Position numbers and translations under genes: made by a program | Notes under the pieces: model-generated | Told to the model about the DNA's origin: nothing | The model's input: the letters and a program-made list of their open reading frames with translations, nothing else | Databases searched by the model: none | Source of the DNA: Dehalococcoidia bacterium | GTDB lineage: Bacteria > Chloroflexota > Dehalococcoidia > JAENJB01 | Direction of reading: 5' to 3' | DNA length: 15,618 nt | Assembly (NCBI GenBank): GCA_016844565.1 | Contig: JAENJB010000041.1 | Coordinates: forward strand, 1 to 15,618 | In this document: positions 7,768-15,505 of the stretch, piece after piece | Layout of the letters: each line of letters starts with the position of its first letter | How positions within the stretch are numbered: the first letter of the stretch is position 1

Positions 7768-7797
7768 TTGACCCCGGAACCTGAAAGACGCTATAAT
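7768..7797 (+). promoter_or_regulatory. Sigma-70-type promoter for the purFMH operon
   Basis: TTGACC (7768-7773) and a perfect TATAAT (7792-7797) are separated by 18 bases. Transcription would begin near 7804, just ahead of AGGAGG at 7818-7823 and GGAG at 7829-7832. This also shows that the open frame starting with TTG at 7768 begins inside the -35 box and cannot be the real purF start. Confidence 0.75.
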
Positions 7798-7839
7798 TTG
7801 CCAAGGGCAAGGTATTCAGGAGGCATCCGGAGAAGCATT

Positions 7840-9178
7840 TTGCACGAAAGCTGTGGTGTTTTCGGCGTTTACGCGCCGACTGAGGATGTTGCCCGCCTAG
7901 CCTTTTTTGCCCTGTTCGCTCTTCAACATCGTGGGCAGGAAAGCGCCGGCATAGCTGCCAGTGACGGTAGCAGCATTCGGGTACATACCAAGATGGGCCG
8001 CTATCGGCCACAATCGCTACTCGACCATGGGCTCCAGTCAACTCTGCAACGCTCAGCCGTTGCTCATCGAGTCTGACGGTCAATCAATAGCCCTCGCCCA
8101 CAACGGGAATATTGTGAACGCAGTATATCTGCGGCAGGAATTGACTGACAAAGGTTTCCGTTTCCAGACTTCTACCGATTCAGAGGTCATCCTGAACCTC
8201 GTCCTATCGTCTCCGGAGAAGGAGTTAAAGGACAGTATCAGCTACGCCATGCACCGGCTTCAAGGCGCCTATTCCCTGACGATGTTGACCCGCGACAAGC
8301 TGGTCGGCGTCCGCGACCCTATGGGGCTCCGTCCTCTGTGCCTCGGCAGCCTCGGAGACGGTTGGGTTCTAGCTTCGGAAAGCTGCGCGCTGGACCATAT
8401 CGGGGCTTCGTTCTTGCGAGAGATTGAACCCGGCGAAATCGTCATTATCGACGAACACGGGGTCCAAAGCTATCAGGCCATACCATCTCGAAGGTCCTTA
8501 TGCATCTTTGAATACATCTACTTTGCACGTCCGGACAGCGTCATCAACGGTCGCTTGCTCTATCCCGCCAGACAGGCGATGGGGGCGAGGCTGGCCGAAC
8601 AGTATCCGGTGGATGCCGATATGGTCATGGGTGTGCCTGATTCCGCTACTGCTGCGGCCACGGGCTACGCTCAGCAGTCCGGGCTGCCCCTTGGTGAAGG
8701 TCTTCTCAAGAACCGCTACGTGGGCCGGACCTTCATCGAGCCGGACCAGCGAATACGAGAACTGGGCGTCAGGCTGAAGTTCAACCCGATGCCCCTGATG
8801 ATTGCAGGCAAACGGCTGGTGGTTGTCGACGACAGCATCGTCCGTGGTACCACCACTCCCAGGGTGGTATCCATGCTGCGCCGGGCTGGCGCTAAAGAAG
8901 TGCACATGCGCATCTGCGCGCCGCCGATCCGCCACCCCTGCTTTTTCGGCGTGGATATGGCTACCCGCTGGGAGCTCATTGCCGCACAGAAGACAGTGCC
9001 TCAGATAAAGGAGGCCATCGGTGCTGACTCCCTGGGTTATCTTAGCCTCGACGGTCTGGTTAAAGCGATAGCACTTCCCAAGAGTCACTTCTGCCTGGCC
9101 TGCTTCACCGGTGACTACCCTATTCCCGTCCAGCTTGAGATGGACAAACTGGCGATGGAAACAATCAGCTTACCCTGA
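7840..9178 (+). pseudogene. purF: Amidophosphoribosyltransferase with internal deletion and frameshift
   Basis: PurF makes 5-phosphoribosylamine from PRPP and glutamine, the first step of purine synthesis. I place the start at TTG 7840, 7 bases after GGAG (7829-7832) and downstream of the promoter. This gives a four-residue propeptide and Cys5 as the glutaminase nucleophile (HESCGVFGVY). The first frame runs through LQHRGQESAGI to RVHTKMG (7998). The family then continues for about 17-18 residues before AIGHxRYST. Here AAIGHNRYSTMG follows at once in another frame (from 7997), so roughly 50 bases are lost and the frame changes. The rest is normal: LAHNGNIVNA, KNRYVGRTFI, the PRPP loop VVDDSIVRGTT, and cysteines expected to bind a [4Fe-4S] cluster (SLCIFEY, RHPCFFG, CLAC). 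As written it cannot give a full protein. Intact purM and purH follow, so an assembly error is a serious alternative. Confidence 0.85.
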
Positions 9179-9202
9179 TATTGGCCTTCCTCCGCATACG
9201 AT

Positions 9203-10231
9203 ATGAAAACGAAACAGGTGTCTCCTGCCTACGCCGCCGCAGGGGTGAACATCGACACGGCAGCGAGCATCAAGAGTGTTATCAAGGGGCTGGCTCGTTC
9301 AACCTCCGTTCCCGGCGTGCTCAGCGAGATCGGGCTTTTCGGCGGCCTCTTTCAGCTACGCGGCTACAAGGAGCCGGTTCTAGTCGCCAGCACCGATGGC
9401 GTTGGCACCAAGCTGAGAATCGCAGCCCTTATGGGAGGGCACGGCACAATCGGCGTTGACTTGGTCAACCATTGCGTCAATGATATCTTCACCTGTGGCG
9501 CCTCTCCCCTCTTCTTCCTTGACTACATCGCTATGGGCAAGCTTGTTCCCAAGCTGGTGGAAAGCATCGTGGCCGGTATGGTCGAAGCTTGCCGAGATAC
9601 GGGGTGTGCTCTTCTCGGCGGTGAGACAGCGGAAATGCCCGGCATCTATGCCCCCGGCGACTATGACGTGGTCGGCTTCATCGTTGGCGCCGTCGAGAAG
9701 CAGAGAATTCTCACCGGCGCGGCAATCATTACGGGTGATGTTCTCATCGGCTTGCCTTCCAGTGGCTTGCACACCAACGGGTACTCGCTGGTGAGGAAGG
9801 TATTCGAAGTTGAATCGCGCCCTGCTGTGCTAGATACATACCATCCTGAACTGGGCTGTACACTCGGTGAGGCCCTTCTCGTTCCCCATCGCTGCTATTA
9901 CCATCTTCTCAATCCGCTCTTGCCTCTCCTCAAGGGCATGGCGCACATCACTGGGGGCGGCATACCCGAGAACTTGCCCCGTATTCTCCCGCCCACACGA
10001 GCGGCCCGCATTGACAGCCGTTCCTGGCCGGTGCCACCCCTATTCTCACTTATCCAGCAAAGGGGCCGCATTTCACGCCGCGAGATGTTCCGCGTCTTCA
10101 ATATGGGCATCGGGATGATCCTCGTTTGCTCCGGCGGCAACGCCTCCCGGCTCCTGAAGTCTCTGCCAGAGGCACGAGTCATCGGCCAAATCGTAGAGCA
10201 AAAAGGTAGACAGCGCGTTATCCTGGCATAA
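9203..10231 (+). CDS. purM: Phosphoribosylformylglycinamidine cyclo-ligase (AIR synthetase)
   Basis: PurM closes the imidazole ring, converting FGAM and ATP to aminoimidazole ribonucleotide, the fifth step of purine synthesis. The 342-residue length is normal. Signatures are the start YAAAGVNID, ASTDGVGTKL (62-71), GVDLVNHCVNDI (84-95), GASPLFFLDYIAMGKL, GGETAEMPGIYAPGDYDVVG, LIGLPSSGLHTNGYSL and the C-terminal HITGGGIPENLPRILP followed by FNMGIGM. ATG 9203 has no convincing ribosome site, and the gene begins 24 bases after purF, so translation may depend on reinitiation. purH follows after 23 bases. No lesion is seen. Confidence 0.95.
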   Translation: MKTKQVSPAYAAAGVNIDTAASIKSVIKGLARSTSVPGVLSEIGLFGGLFQLRGYKEPVLVASTDGVGTKLRIAALMGGHGTIGVDLVNHCVNDIFTCGASPLFFLDYIAMGKLVPKLVESIVAGMVEACRDTGCALLGGETAEMPGIYAPGDYDVVGFIVGAVEKQRILTGAAIITGDVLIGLPSSGLHTNGYSLVRKVFEVESRPAVLDTYHPELGCTLGEALLVPHRCYYHLLNPLLPLLKGMAHITGGGIPENLPRILPPTRAARIDSRSWPVPPLFSLIQQRGRISRREMFRVFNMGIGMILVCSGGNASRLLKSLPEARVIGQIVEQKGRQRVILA

Positions 10232-10254
10232 AATCCGCTTTCAGGAGGCTGCCC

Positions 10255-11790
10255 ATGCGAGCTATCGTAAGTGTCTCAGACAAGACCGGCCTCGTCGATT
10301 TCGTCAGGGGACTGAGCGGACTCGGCATAGAAGTTTACAGCACTGGCGGCACTAAGAAGGCATTGACAGACGCCGGGCTTCACGTGCACAGCGTCTCCGA
10401 CCTGACCGGCTTCCCCGAAATCCTCGATGGCCGGGTGAAGACATTGCACCCGGCTGTCCACGGAGGCATCCTGGCCAGGCGAGACCTGCCGGGCCACATG
10501 GCCCAACTGGCGGAGAACAAGATCTCGCCGATTGATATTGTGGTGGTGAACCTGTACCCGTTCGTCAAGACAGTCAGCCGTCCCGGCGTGGAACTCCAGG
10601 AGGCCCTGGAGAACATCGACATCGGCGGCCCGACCATGATTCGAGCTGCAGCCAAGAACTTTCCCCACCTGCTGGTCATAGTAGACCCTGCCGACTATGG
10701 GCCGGCATTGGACCAGATGAAGAACGGAGCGGTCGGCCTCGGCGAGCGACGAAGGCTGGCGCAGAAAGCCTTTCAGCACGTGGCTCTCTATGACACCGCC
10801 ATTTCCCGTTACTTACGCCAGGGCGAAGAGCTTTTCCCTTCCGAGATGACCATCGCTTTGAGGAAACTCTACGACCTCAAGTACGGAGAGAACCCACATC
10901 AGAAGGCTGCCTTCTATGAGGAAGAGACTCTGGAGAACAAAGAGTCAACCGTTACCAGGGCAATGCAACTGAACGGAAAGGACCTTTCCTTCAACAACAT
11001 TCTCGACCTTCACTCCGCTCTGGAGGCCGTCAGGGACTTCGAGTCTCCTACAGTGGCTGTCATCAAACACAATAACCCGTGTGGCTTATCGAGTCATTCT
11101 AGCCTCGCTGAGGCCTACAGGCGAGCTCTCGCCGGGGATCCTGTTTCCGCCTTTGGCGGGGTGGTCAGCACGAACTGGACTCTTGACCTGGCTACCGCCA
11201 GGGAGATCGACAAGACCCACTACGATGCCATCATCGCGCCTAGCTTCGACCCGGAGGCACTCAGTCTATTGAAGAGAAAGAAGGACCTACGCCTTCTTCA
11301 CCTCGGACTTCCTCAGTTGAAAGGAAATGGGTCTGCCTTCGATTTTCGCCGTGTCGGTGGCGGACTGCTGGTTCAGACTCCTGACGTCTACACTGACGCC
11401 GAGAGCAAGCCCCGGGTAGTGACCGGGCGTCAGCCTTCAAAGGAGGAGTGGCGCGACCTGTTCTTTGCGTGGAAAGCAGTGAAGCATATCAAGTCGAATG
11501 CTATTGTTCTCGTTAAGGACGAGGCTCTACTGGGAATGGGGGCAGGCCAACCCAGCCGTGTCGTCAGCGTAGAGATTGCGCTCAAGAAGGCCGGCGAGCG
11601 GGTAAGTGGCAGTGTCGTGGGCTCGGACGCCTTCTTCCCTTTCGCGGATGGGGTGGAGATGGCAGCAAAGGGGGGGGGCACCGCTATCATCCAGCCTGGC
11701 GGCTCCTTGCGCGACCAGGATGCTATTGATGTAGCAAACAAGTACAACATCGCCATGGTTTTCACCGGTGTGCGTCACTTCCTACATTAG
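10255..11790 (+). CDS. purH: Bifunctional AICAR formyltransferase / IMP cyclohydrolase
   Basis: PurH performs the last two steps to IMP: formylation of AICAR with 10-formyl-tetrahydrofolate, then ring closure. The N-terminal IMP cyclohydrolase (MGS-like) part shows SVSDKTGL (6-13), YSTGGTKK, GFPEILDGRVKTLHPAVHGG (52-71), NLYPF and ENIDIGGPTMIRAAAKN (119-135). The formyltransferase part shows LKYGENPHQKAAFY (208-221), the catalytic KHNNPCG (271-277), DPVSAFGGVVS, KHIKSNAIV, SDAFFPF and IIQPGGSLRDQD, ending GVRHFLH. The 511-residue length is normal. ATG 10255 has AGGAGG at 10243-10248, 6 bases upstream. A run of nine G (11670-11678) lies in the codons for Lys-Gly-Gly-Gly, and the surrounding frame matches the family, so it is correct as written. 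It ends the pur operon. Confidence 0.96.
   Translation: MRAIVSVSDKTGLVDFVRGLSGLGIEVYSTGGTKKALTDAGLHVHSVSDLTGFPEILDGRVKTLHPAVHGGILARRDLPGHMAQLAENKISPIDIVVVNLYPFVKTVSRPGVELQEALENIDIGGPTMIRAAAKNFPHLLVIVDPADYGPALDQMKNGAVGLGERRRLAQKAFQHVALYDTAISRYLRQGEELFPSEMTIALRKLYDLKYGENPHQKAAFYEEETLENKESTVTRAMQLNGKDLSFNNILDLHSALEAVRDFESPTVAVIKHNNPCGLSSHSSLAEAYRRALAGDPVSAFGGVVSTNWTLDLATAREIDKTHYDAIIAPSFDPEALSLLKRKKDLRLLHLGLPQLKGNGSAFDFRRVGGGLLVQTPDVYTDAESKPRVVTGRQPSKEEWRDLFFAWKAVKHIKSNAIVLVKDEALLGMGAGQPSRVVSVEIALKKAGERVSGSVVGSDAFFPFADGVEMAAKGGGTAIIQPGGSLRDQDAIDVANKYNIAMVFTGVRHFLH
11670..11678 (+). repeat. Nine-base G homopolymer inside purH
   Basis: A run of nine G lies within purH, encoding the Gly-Gly-Gly of AAKGGGTAI. 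Relatives have AAKAGVxAI with the same number of residues, so the frame is right. Such a run is prone to slippage in replication and in sequencing. Confidence 0.8.
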
Positions 11791-11868
11791 CGAGCGGTGT
11801 CGCCCTGCAAGCCCTCTTCCGCCAGCATTGTCTTAAAGTGAGCCAAGGTCAGAGTGGCCGTTTGTTGA

Positions 11869-11884
11869 CAAGGCAGCCGCCTTG
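11869..11884. repeat. Short perfect inverted repeat at the GalT-like promoter
   Basis: CAAGGC-AGCC-GCCTTG is a six-base perfect inverted repeat with a four-base centre. It overlaps the proposed -35 element (11882-11887) and a second TTGACA at 11865-11870. It could be a small operator or a hairpin. It has no U-run, so it is not an intrinsic terminator. It may also be chance. Confidence 0.35.
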
Positions 11885-11910
11885 CCTCAAGATTCCCGGA
11901 GTATTACAAT
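11882..11910 (+). promoter_or_regulatory. Probable promoter for the GalT-like / pncA-pncB operon
   Basis: TTGCCT (11882-11887, four of six matches) and TACAAT (11905-11910, five of six) are separated by 17 bases. Transcription would start near 11917, giving a leader of about 28 bases containing GAAGGTG (11933-11939) before TTG 11945. If right, the in-frame TTG at 11882 is part of the promoter and not a start codon. The 91-base gap after purH holds this promoter and the inverted repeat. Confidence 0.45.
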
Positions 11911-11944
11911 TGCCTGTCGAAAGAATCGAGACGAAGGTGCGATA

Positions 11945-13021
11945 TTGCTGATTACCGACCTGGATAGTCTGGTCTCCGCATTGTCACCGCAAAAAAGGGA
12001 GCGATTCGAGCGACTCTTTCATTTCGACGTCACCAAGGGATACCTCAAGCCGCCACCGTCTATGATTGCCTGGATTGAGAAGCAGTTTGGCTCTGTCGAC
12101 GTGGTGCGAGAGCAGAAGATTGTCAAGGTGACCAACCGGGTTACCTATGAAGGAGCCCTGTTCAACAAACTGCGCGCTTCACGTCCGATTGAGACTATAG
12201 AAAAGCTTGCCATCGAGGCCAGGATTATGGATGTCATACGGGATGACCCTTTCGACAACCCGGTTCGGGATACGCCGGAGGACGTTTTCGGGCGCATCGA
12301 GGGTAAGTACTGCGTTACCGCCAGCAATATCGCCAAGTACGATGGCCACCATGGCATCATCATCTTTCGGGAGGCCAATCCGCTCCACTTCACTAAGGAC
12401 CAGGTAGCTGACTACATCGACACCGCCTGCCTGTGGGCGGAGAAGATTCGTGAGCTGGATTCCGGGGCGAAGTATTTTTTCTTCCTTTGGAATTGTCTCA
12501 GGCGAGCCGGCGCCTCCATGATTCATGGTCATGCTCAGGTCTCCCTCACCCGCATCCAGCACTATGCCAGGGTCGAAGGCCTGCGCTTTGGCGCCGAGCG
12601 CTACCAGCGGAGGTACAAATCGAACTACTTCCACGACCTCTATGAGGCCCACCGTGACCTCGGCCTGGGTTTTGAGAAGCAGGGTGTCAAGGTCATGGCC
12701 TACATCACCCCTCTCAAAGAGAAGGATGTCATGCTCCTCTCCAATAAGCTTGACCTTTCGCTCAAGGAGCGGACTTACGAGGCACTCGCCTGCCTTCGAG
12801 ATAACATGAATGTCACTGCCTTCAATCTGTGTCTGGTGGTACCACCCTCGTCCGCCACGACCGAAAGCTGGGAAGGGTTCCCCGTAGTAGTCCGGATAGT
12901 TGACCGTGGAGATACCAAGGGTACATCCTGCGACATAGGCACCATGGAACTGTTCGGCCAGAGCGTTGTTTCCAGTGATCCGCTGGAGGTAGCCCGACTG
13001 CTCAAAGAGAGCCTGAGTTGA
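11945..13021 (+). CDS. GalT-like HIT-superfamily nucleotidyltransferase or hydrolase
   Basis: The product (358 residues from this start) carries RRAGASMIHGHAQVSL, the histidine motif of the galactose-1-phosphate uridylyltransferase branch of the HIT superfamily (GalT has AGASLPHPHSQ). In GalT the central His takes the nucleotide covalently. Here the motif reads HGHAQ at 194-198, keeping both His and the Gln. An upstream strand NIAKYDGHHGIIIFREANPLHF also resembles the GalT core. Residues TNRVTYEGALFNKLRASRP look conserved but I cannot assign them. I chose TTG 11945 because GAAGGTG ends 5 bases upstream and a promoter lies at 11882-11910; TTG 11882 would add 21 residues. The fused NAD-salvage gene starts 11 bases after the stop, so the two are probably co-transcribed. 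A role in handling a nucleoside diphosphate compound (for example dinucleoside polyphosphates) is plausible but unproven. Confidence 0.7.
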   Translation: MLITDLDSLVSALSPQKRERFERLFHFDVTKGYLKPPPSMIAWIEKQFGSVDVVREQKIVKVTNRVTYEGALFNKLRASRPIETIEKLAIEARIMDVIRDDPFDNPVRDTPEDVFGRIEGKYCVTASNIAKYDGHHGIIIFREANPLHFTKDQVADYIDTACLWAEKIRELDSGAKYFFFLWNCLRRAGASMIHGHAQVSLTRIQHYARVEGLRFGAERYQRRYKSNYFHDLYEAHRDLGLGFEKQGVKVMAYITPLKEKDVMLLSNKLDLSLKERTYEALACLRDNMNVTAFNLCLVVPPSSATTESWEGFPVVVRIVDRGDTKGTSCDIGTMELFGQSVVSSDPLEVARLLKESLS

Positions 13022-13032
13022 GGGGCACGGCG

Positions 13033-14562
13033 ATGGCCAGCGCTGTCATCGTGGTAGACATGCTACGGGGCTTTCTCGAAGAAGGATATTGCTTGTACTG
13101 CGGCCCCGGAGCCAGGCGGATCATTCCCGCAGTGCAAGAGCTACTGGCGAGGGAGGCAACCAGGGGCTCCCAGGTCTTCTACCTCGTCGACAGTCATGCA
13201 CCGAACGACCTCGAGTTCCAGATGTTCCCTCCCCACTGCATCAGGGACACCCGTGAGTCTGAGGTCATTACCGAGCTTCTGTCCTACCCCGGCCAACTGA
13301 TCGCCAAGAGCCGCTTCAGCGGCTTCTTCGGTACCAGGCTCGAGAAGCTACTAGCTGACATTAAGCCGGATAAGGTCATAGTGTGCGGTGTCTGCACCGA
13401 TATCTGCGTGCTGCACACTGTGGCTGACCTGCGCAATCGAGACTACGTTGTCGAGGTGCCGGTGGACTGCGTGGCCTCTTTCGACGACAGAGCACACAGC
13501 TTTGCGCTCGACCACATGGAGAAGGCGCTTGGCGCGAAGCTTACCGGCGTCGCACCCATCAAGAGGACAACACCGAAGTTCACCATCTCCGATACCGTAC
13601 TCTCCGGCGAGACCTCCGATGTCTACTTCGCCCGCACCGTCGAAATCCTCAGAAAAGAAGGTCTCAATCCGGTGACCACCATGGAGGTCTTTCCCGGCAG
13701 GGACGGCATTCTCTGTGGCATGGAGGAAGTGATTGCTCTCCTGCAGAAGGTACTGCCTGAGGGCCAGAGGGAGGTCTGGGCACTGGCCGAAGGTGAGCCG
13801 ATGGCGAGGAAAGAGGTGGTAATGAGAATAACCGCGCCTTACCAGAGCTACGGGGTATATGAGACCGTCTATTTGGGTATGCTGGCGCATGCCAGCGGCT
13901 GGGCCACTGCCGCCAGACAGGTCGTCGGGGCAGCCAGGGGAGTGCCCGTTATCAGTTTTGGGGCTCGCCACGTCCATCCTCAGGTAGCCGCCACCATGGA
14001 CTATGCCGCAGTAGTCGGTGGATGCGCGGGATGCTCCAGCATATCCGGTGCGAAGCTGGCTGGGGTCACGCCAGCAGGCACCATGCCTCACGCTCTGATA
14101 GTGGTGATGGGTGATACGGTCGCTGCCACCTTAGCTTTTGACAAGCACATGCCTCCGGATGTGCCTAGAATCTCGCTGGTAGACACCTTCAAGGATGAGG
14201 CTGAGGAGAGTCTGAGAGTGGCACAGGCCCTGGGCGAGCGACTGAAGGGAGTACGTCTGGACACTCCTGCAGAACGTGGGGGCGTCACGCCTGACCTTGT
14301 CAAGGAGGTGCGGGCAAGACTCGACCTGGCCGGTTTTCCCGGTGTGAAGATCTTCGTCAGCGGCGGACTTGACCCTCAACGCATCGCTGAGTTCGTTCAG
14401 ACCGGGGCGCCCGTGGACTATTTCGGCATCGGCAGCCATATCAGCGGAGCGGCACCCATAGATTTCACCGCCGATCTCCATGCCGTGGCGGGCAAACCCG
14501 TAGCCAAGCGCGGCAGGATCCCCGGACTCACCCCTAGCCCCAGACTGAAGAGAGTGCTGTAA
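13033..14562 (+). CDS. Fused nicotinamidase-nicotinate phosphoribosyltransferase
   Basis: This single 509-residue frame joins two consecutive NAD-salvage enzymes. Residues 1-175 form an isochorismatase-fold nicotinamidase (PncA-like) that hydrolyses nicotinamide to nicotinate. The catalytic triad is Asp9 (VVDML), Lys92 (AKSRFSGF) and Cys125 (CGVCTDIC). Likely metal ligands are Asp53, His55 and His68 (VDSHAP, FPPHC), with Glu61 nearby. Residues from about 180 to the end form an archaeal-like nicotinate phosphoribosyltransferase (PncB-like), producing nicotinate mononucleotide. Its signatures are SGETSDVYFART, YETVYLGMLAHASG, SFGARHVHPQ (308-317), GGCAGCSSISGAKL, PAGTMPHALI (347-356), VDTFKDE (383-389), GVRLDTPAERGG, FVSGGLD (441-447) and FGIGSHISGAAPIDF. 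ATG 13033 has GAGGGG 7 bases upstream; TTG 13018 is less likely. No lesion is seen. The domain calls are confident; possible channelling of nicotinate between them is inference. Confidence 0.92.
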   Translation: MASAVIVVDMLRGFLEEGYCLYCGPGARRIIPAVQELLAREATRGSQVFYLVDSHAPNDLEFQMFPPHCIRDTRESEVITELLSYPGQLIAKSRFSGFFGTRLEKLLADIKPDKVIVCGVCTDICVLHTVADLRNRDYVVEVPVDCVASFDDRAHSFALDHMEKALGAKLTGVAPIKRTTPKFTISDTVLSGETSDVYFARTVEILRKEGLNPVTTMEVFPGRDGILCGMEEVIALLQKVLPEGQREVWALAEGEPMARKEVVMRITAPYQSYGVYETVYLGMLAHASGWATAARQVVGAARGVPVISFGARHVHPQVAATMDYAAVVGGCAGCSSISGAKLAGVTPAGTMPHALIVVMGDTVAATLAFDKHMPPDVPRISLVDTFKDEAEESLRVAQALGERLKGVRLDTPAERGGVTPDLVKEVRARLDLAGFPGVKIFVSGGLDPQRIAEFVQTGAPVDYFGIGSHISGAAPIDFTADLHAVAGKPVAKRGRIPGLTPSPRLKRVL

Positions 14563-14582
14563 CCGCACAAAAGTATGGTGTT

Positions 14583-15505
14583 ATGCTAGTTCGATACAGG
14601 GTCTTCACGGCGATTTCAGTACTACTATTGCTGATACTGCTGTTGGCTGCTGGTTGTGCCGAGAGGGTCCAGTATCGCAAGATACACCTGGGCACGCCGG
14701 AGACTCACTCTCCCCTTTCACCTGGTCAGCCTGTCAGGATGCCTCTCCGGGTGGCTGTGGCCGCTGTGCTTTCACCGAAGGTCACGCTGGAGACGTACGA
14801 CACCTTCCTCGCCTTCCTGGAGGAGAAGCTGTCGCGGCCTGTCCAGCTTGCCCAGCGCCGCACCTATGCCGAGGTCAATGAGATGGTTCGCTCCGGCGAG
14901 ATTGACCTCGCCTTCGTGTGCGGTGGGGGGTATGTGGTAGGGCAAAAGGACTTTGGTATGGAACTCCTAGTCATGCCCGTGAAGGGGGGCAATTCTACCT
15001 ATCATTCCTATCTAATCGTCCCCGCCGATTCTGGCGCGAAGTCCATTGATGACTTAAAGGGAGGCTCTTTTGCCTTTACCGACCCGTTGTCTAACTCCGG
15101 CAGGCTGGTTCCCCTTTATATGCTGCACTTGAAGGGTGAAACGCCGGATTCCTTTTTCGAAAGGTACACTTTCACCTATAGCCATGACAATTCTATAAGG
15201 GCGGTGGCGGCAAAGCTGGTGGACGGCGCCTCTGTAGATAGCCTGGTCTATGATGCCCTGATTGTTCAGGAACCAGCATTGCTCTCAAGGACAAAGATAA
15301 TCCAGGTGTCCCCACCCTATGGCATTCCTCCTGTGGTAGTCCATCCTCAGCTAAATTTCGAGATTAAAGAGCAGTTGCGCCGTGTGTTTCTGGAAATGCA
15401 CCAGGAGGAAAATGGAAGGAAAGCTCTGGCAGAGCTGGGTATTGACAGATTCGTGCCTATGATTCCATCCGTGCTATGCTCGATGCCGTGGGAACCAAGC
15501 CATGA
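14583..15505 (+). CDS. PhnD-like periplasmic binding lipoprotein with a late frameshift
   Basis: This is a substrate-binding protein of the phosphate/phosphite/phosphonate (PhnD-like) type. It has a lipoprotein signal: basic start MLVRYR, a hydrophobic stretch, and LAAGC with Cys25 as the lipid-modified residue. Then come ETYDTFLAFLEEKLSRPVQL, RTYAEVNEMVRSGEIDLAFV, SIDDLKGGSFAFTDPLSNSG, AAKLVDGASVDSLVYDALI and KALAELGIDRFV. After FV (about 15450-15457) the original frame runs to the window end without a stop. The frame one base back gives AYDSIRAMLDAVGTKP and a TGA at 15503-15505 that overlaps the next ATG (ATGA). This is a typical ending for the family, so one base is probably missing. No ribosome site is clear at ATG 14583. 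No permease or ATPase gene is adjacent; the next gene looks like a sensor, so this protein may bind a ligand for signalling. Confidence 0.8.

Noticed and set aside
7768..8076. Open frame starting with TTG at 7768 as the purF N-terminus
   Set aside because: The TTG is the -35 box of a promoter with TATAAT at 7792-7797, so it lies upstream of transcription. TTG 7840 behind GGAG fits the family start.
7334..8083. 249-codon open frame on the minus strand
   Set aside because: It is antisense across tlyA, the pur promoter and purF, with no recognisable motif or ribosome site.
13351..14091. 246-codon open frame on the minus strand
   Set aside because: It is antisense to the well-supported nicotinamidase-NAPRTase fusion and has no recognisable domain.
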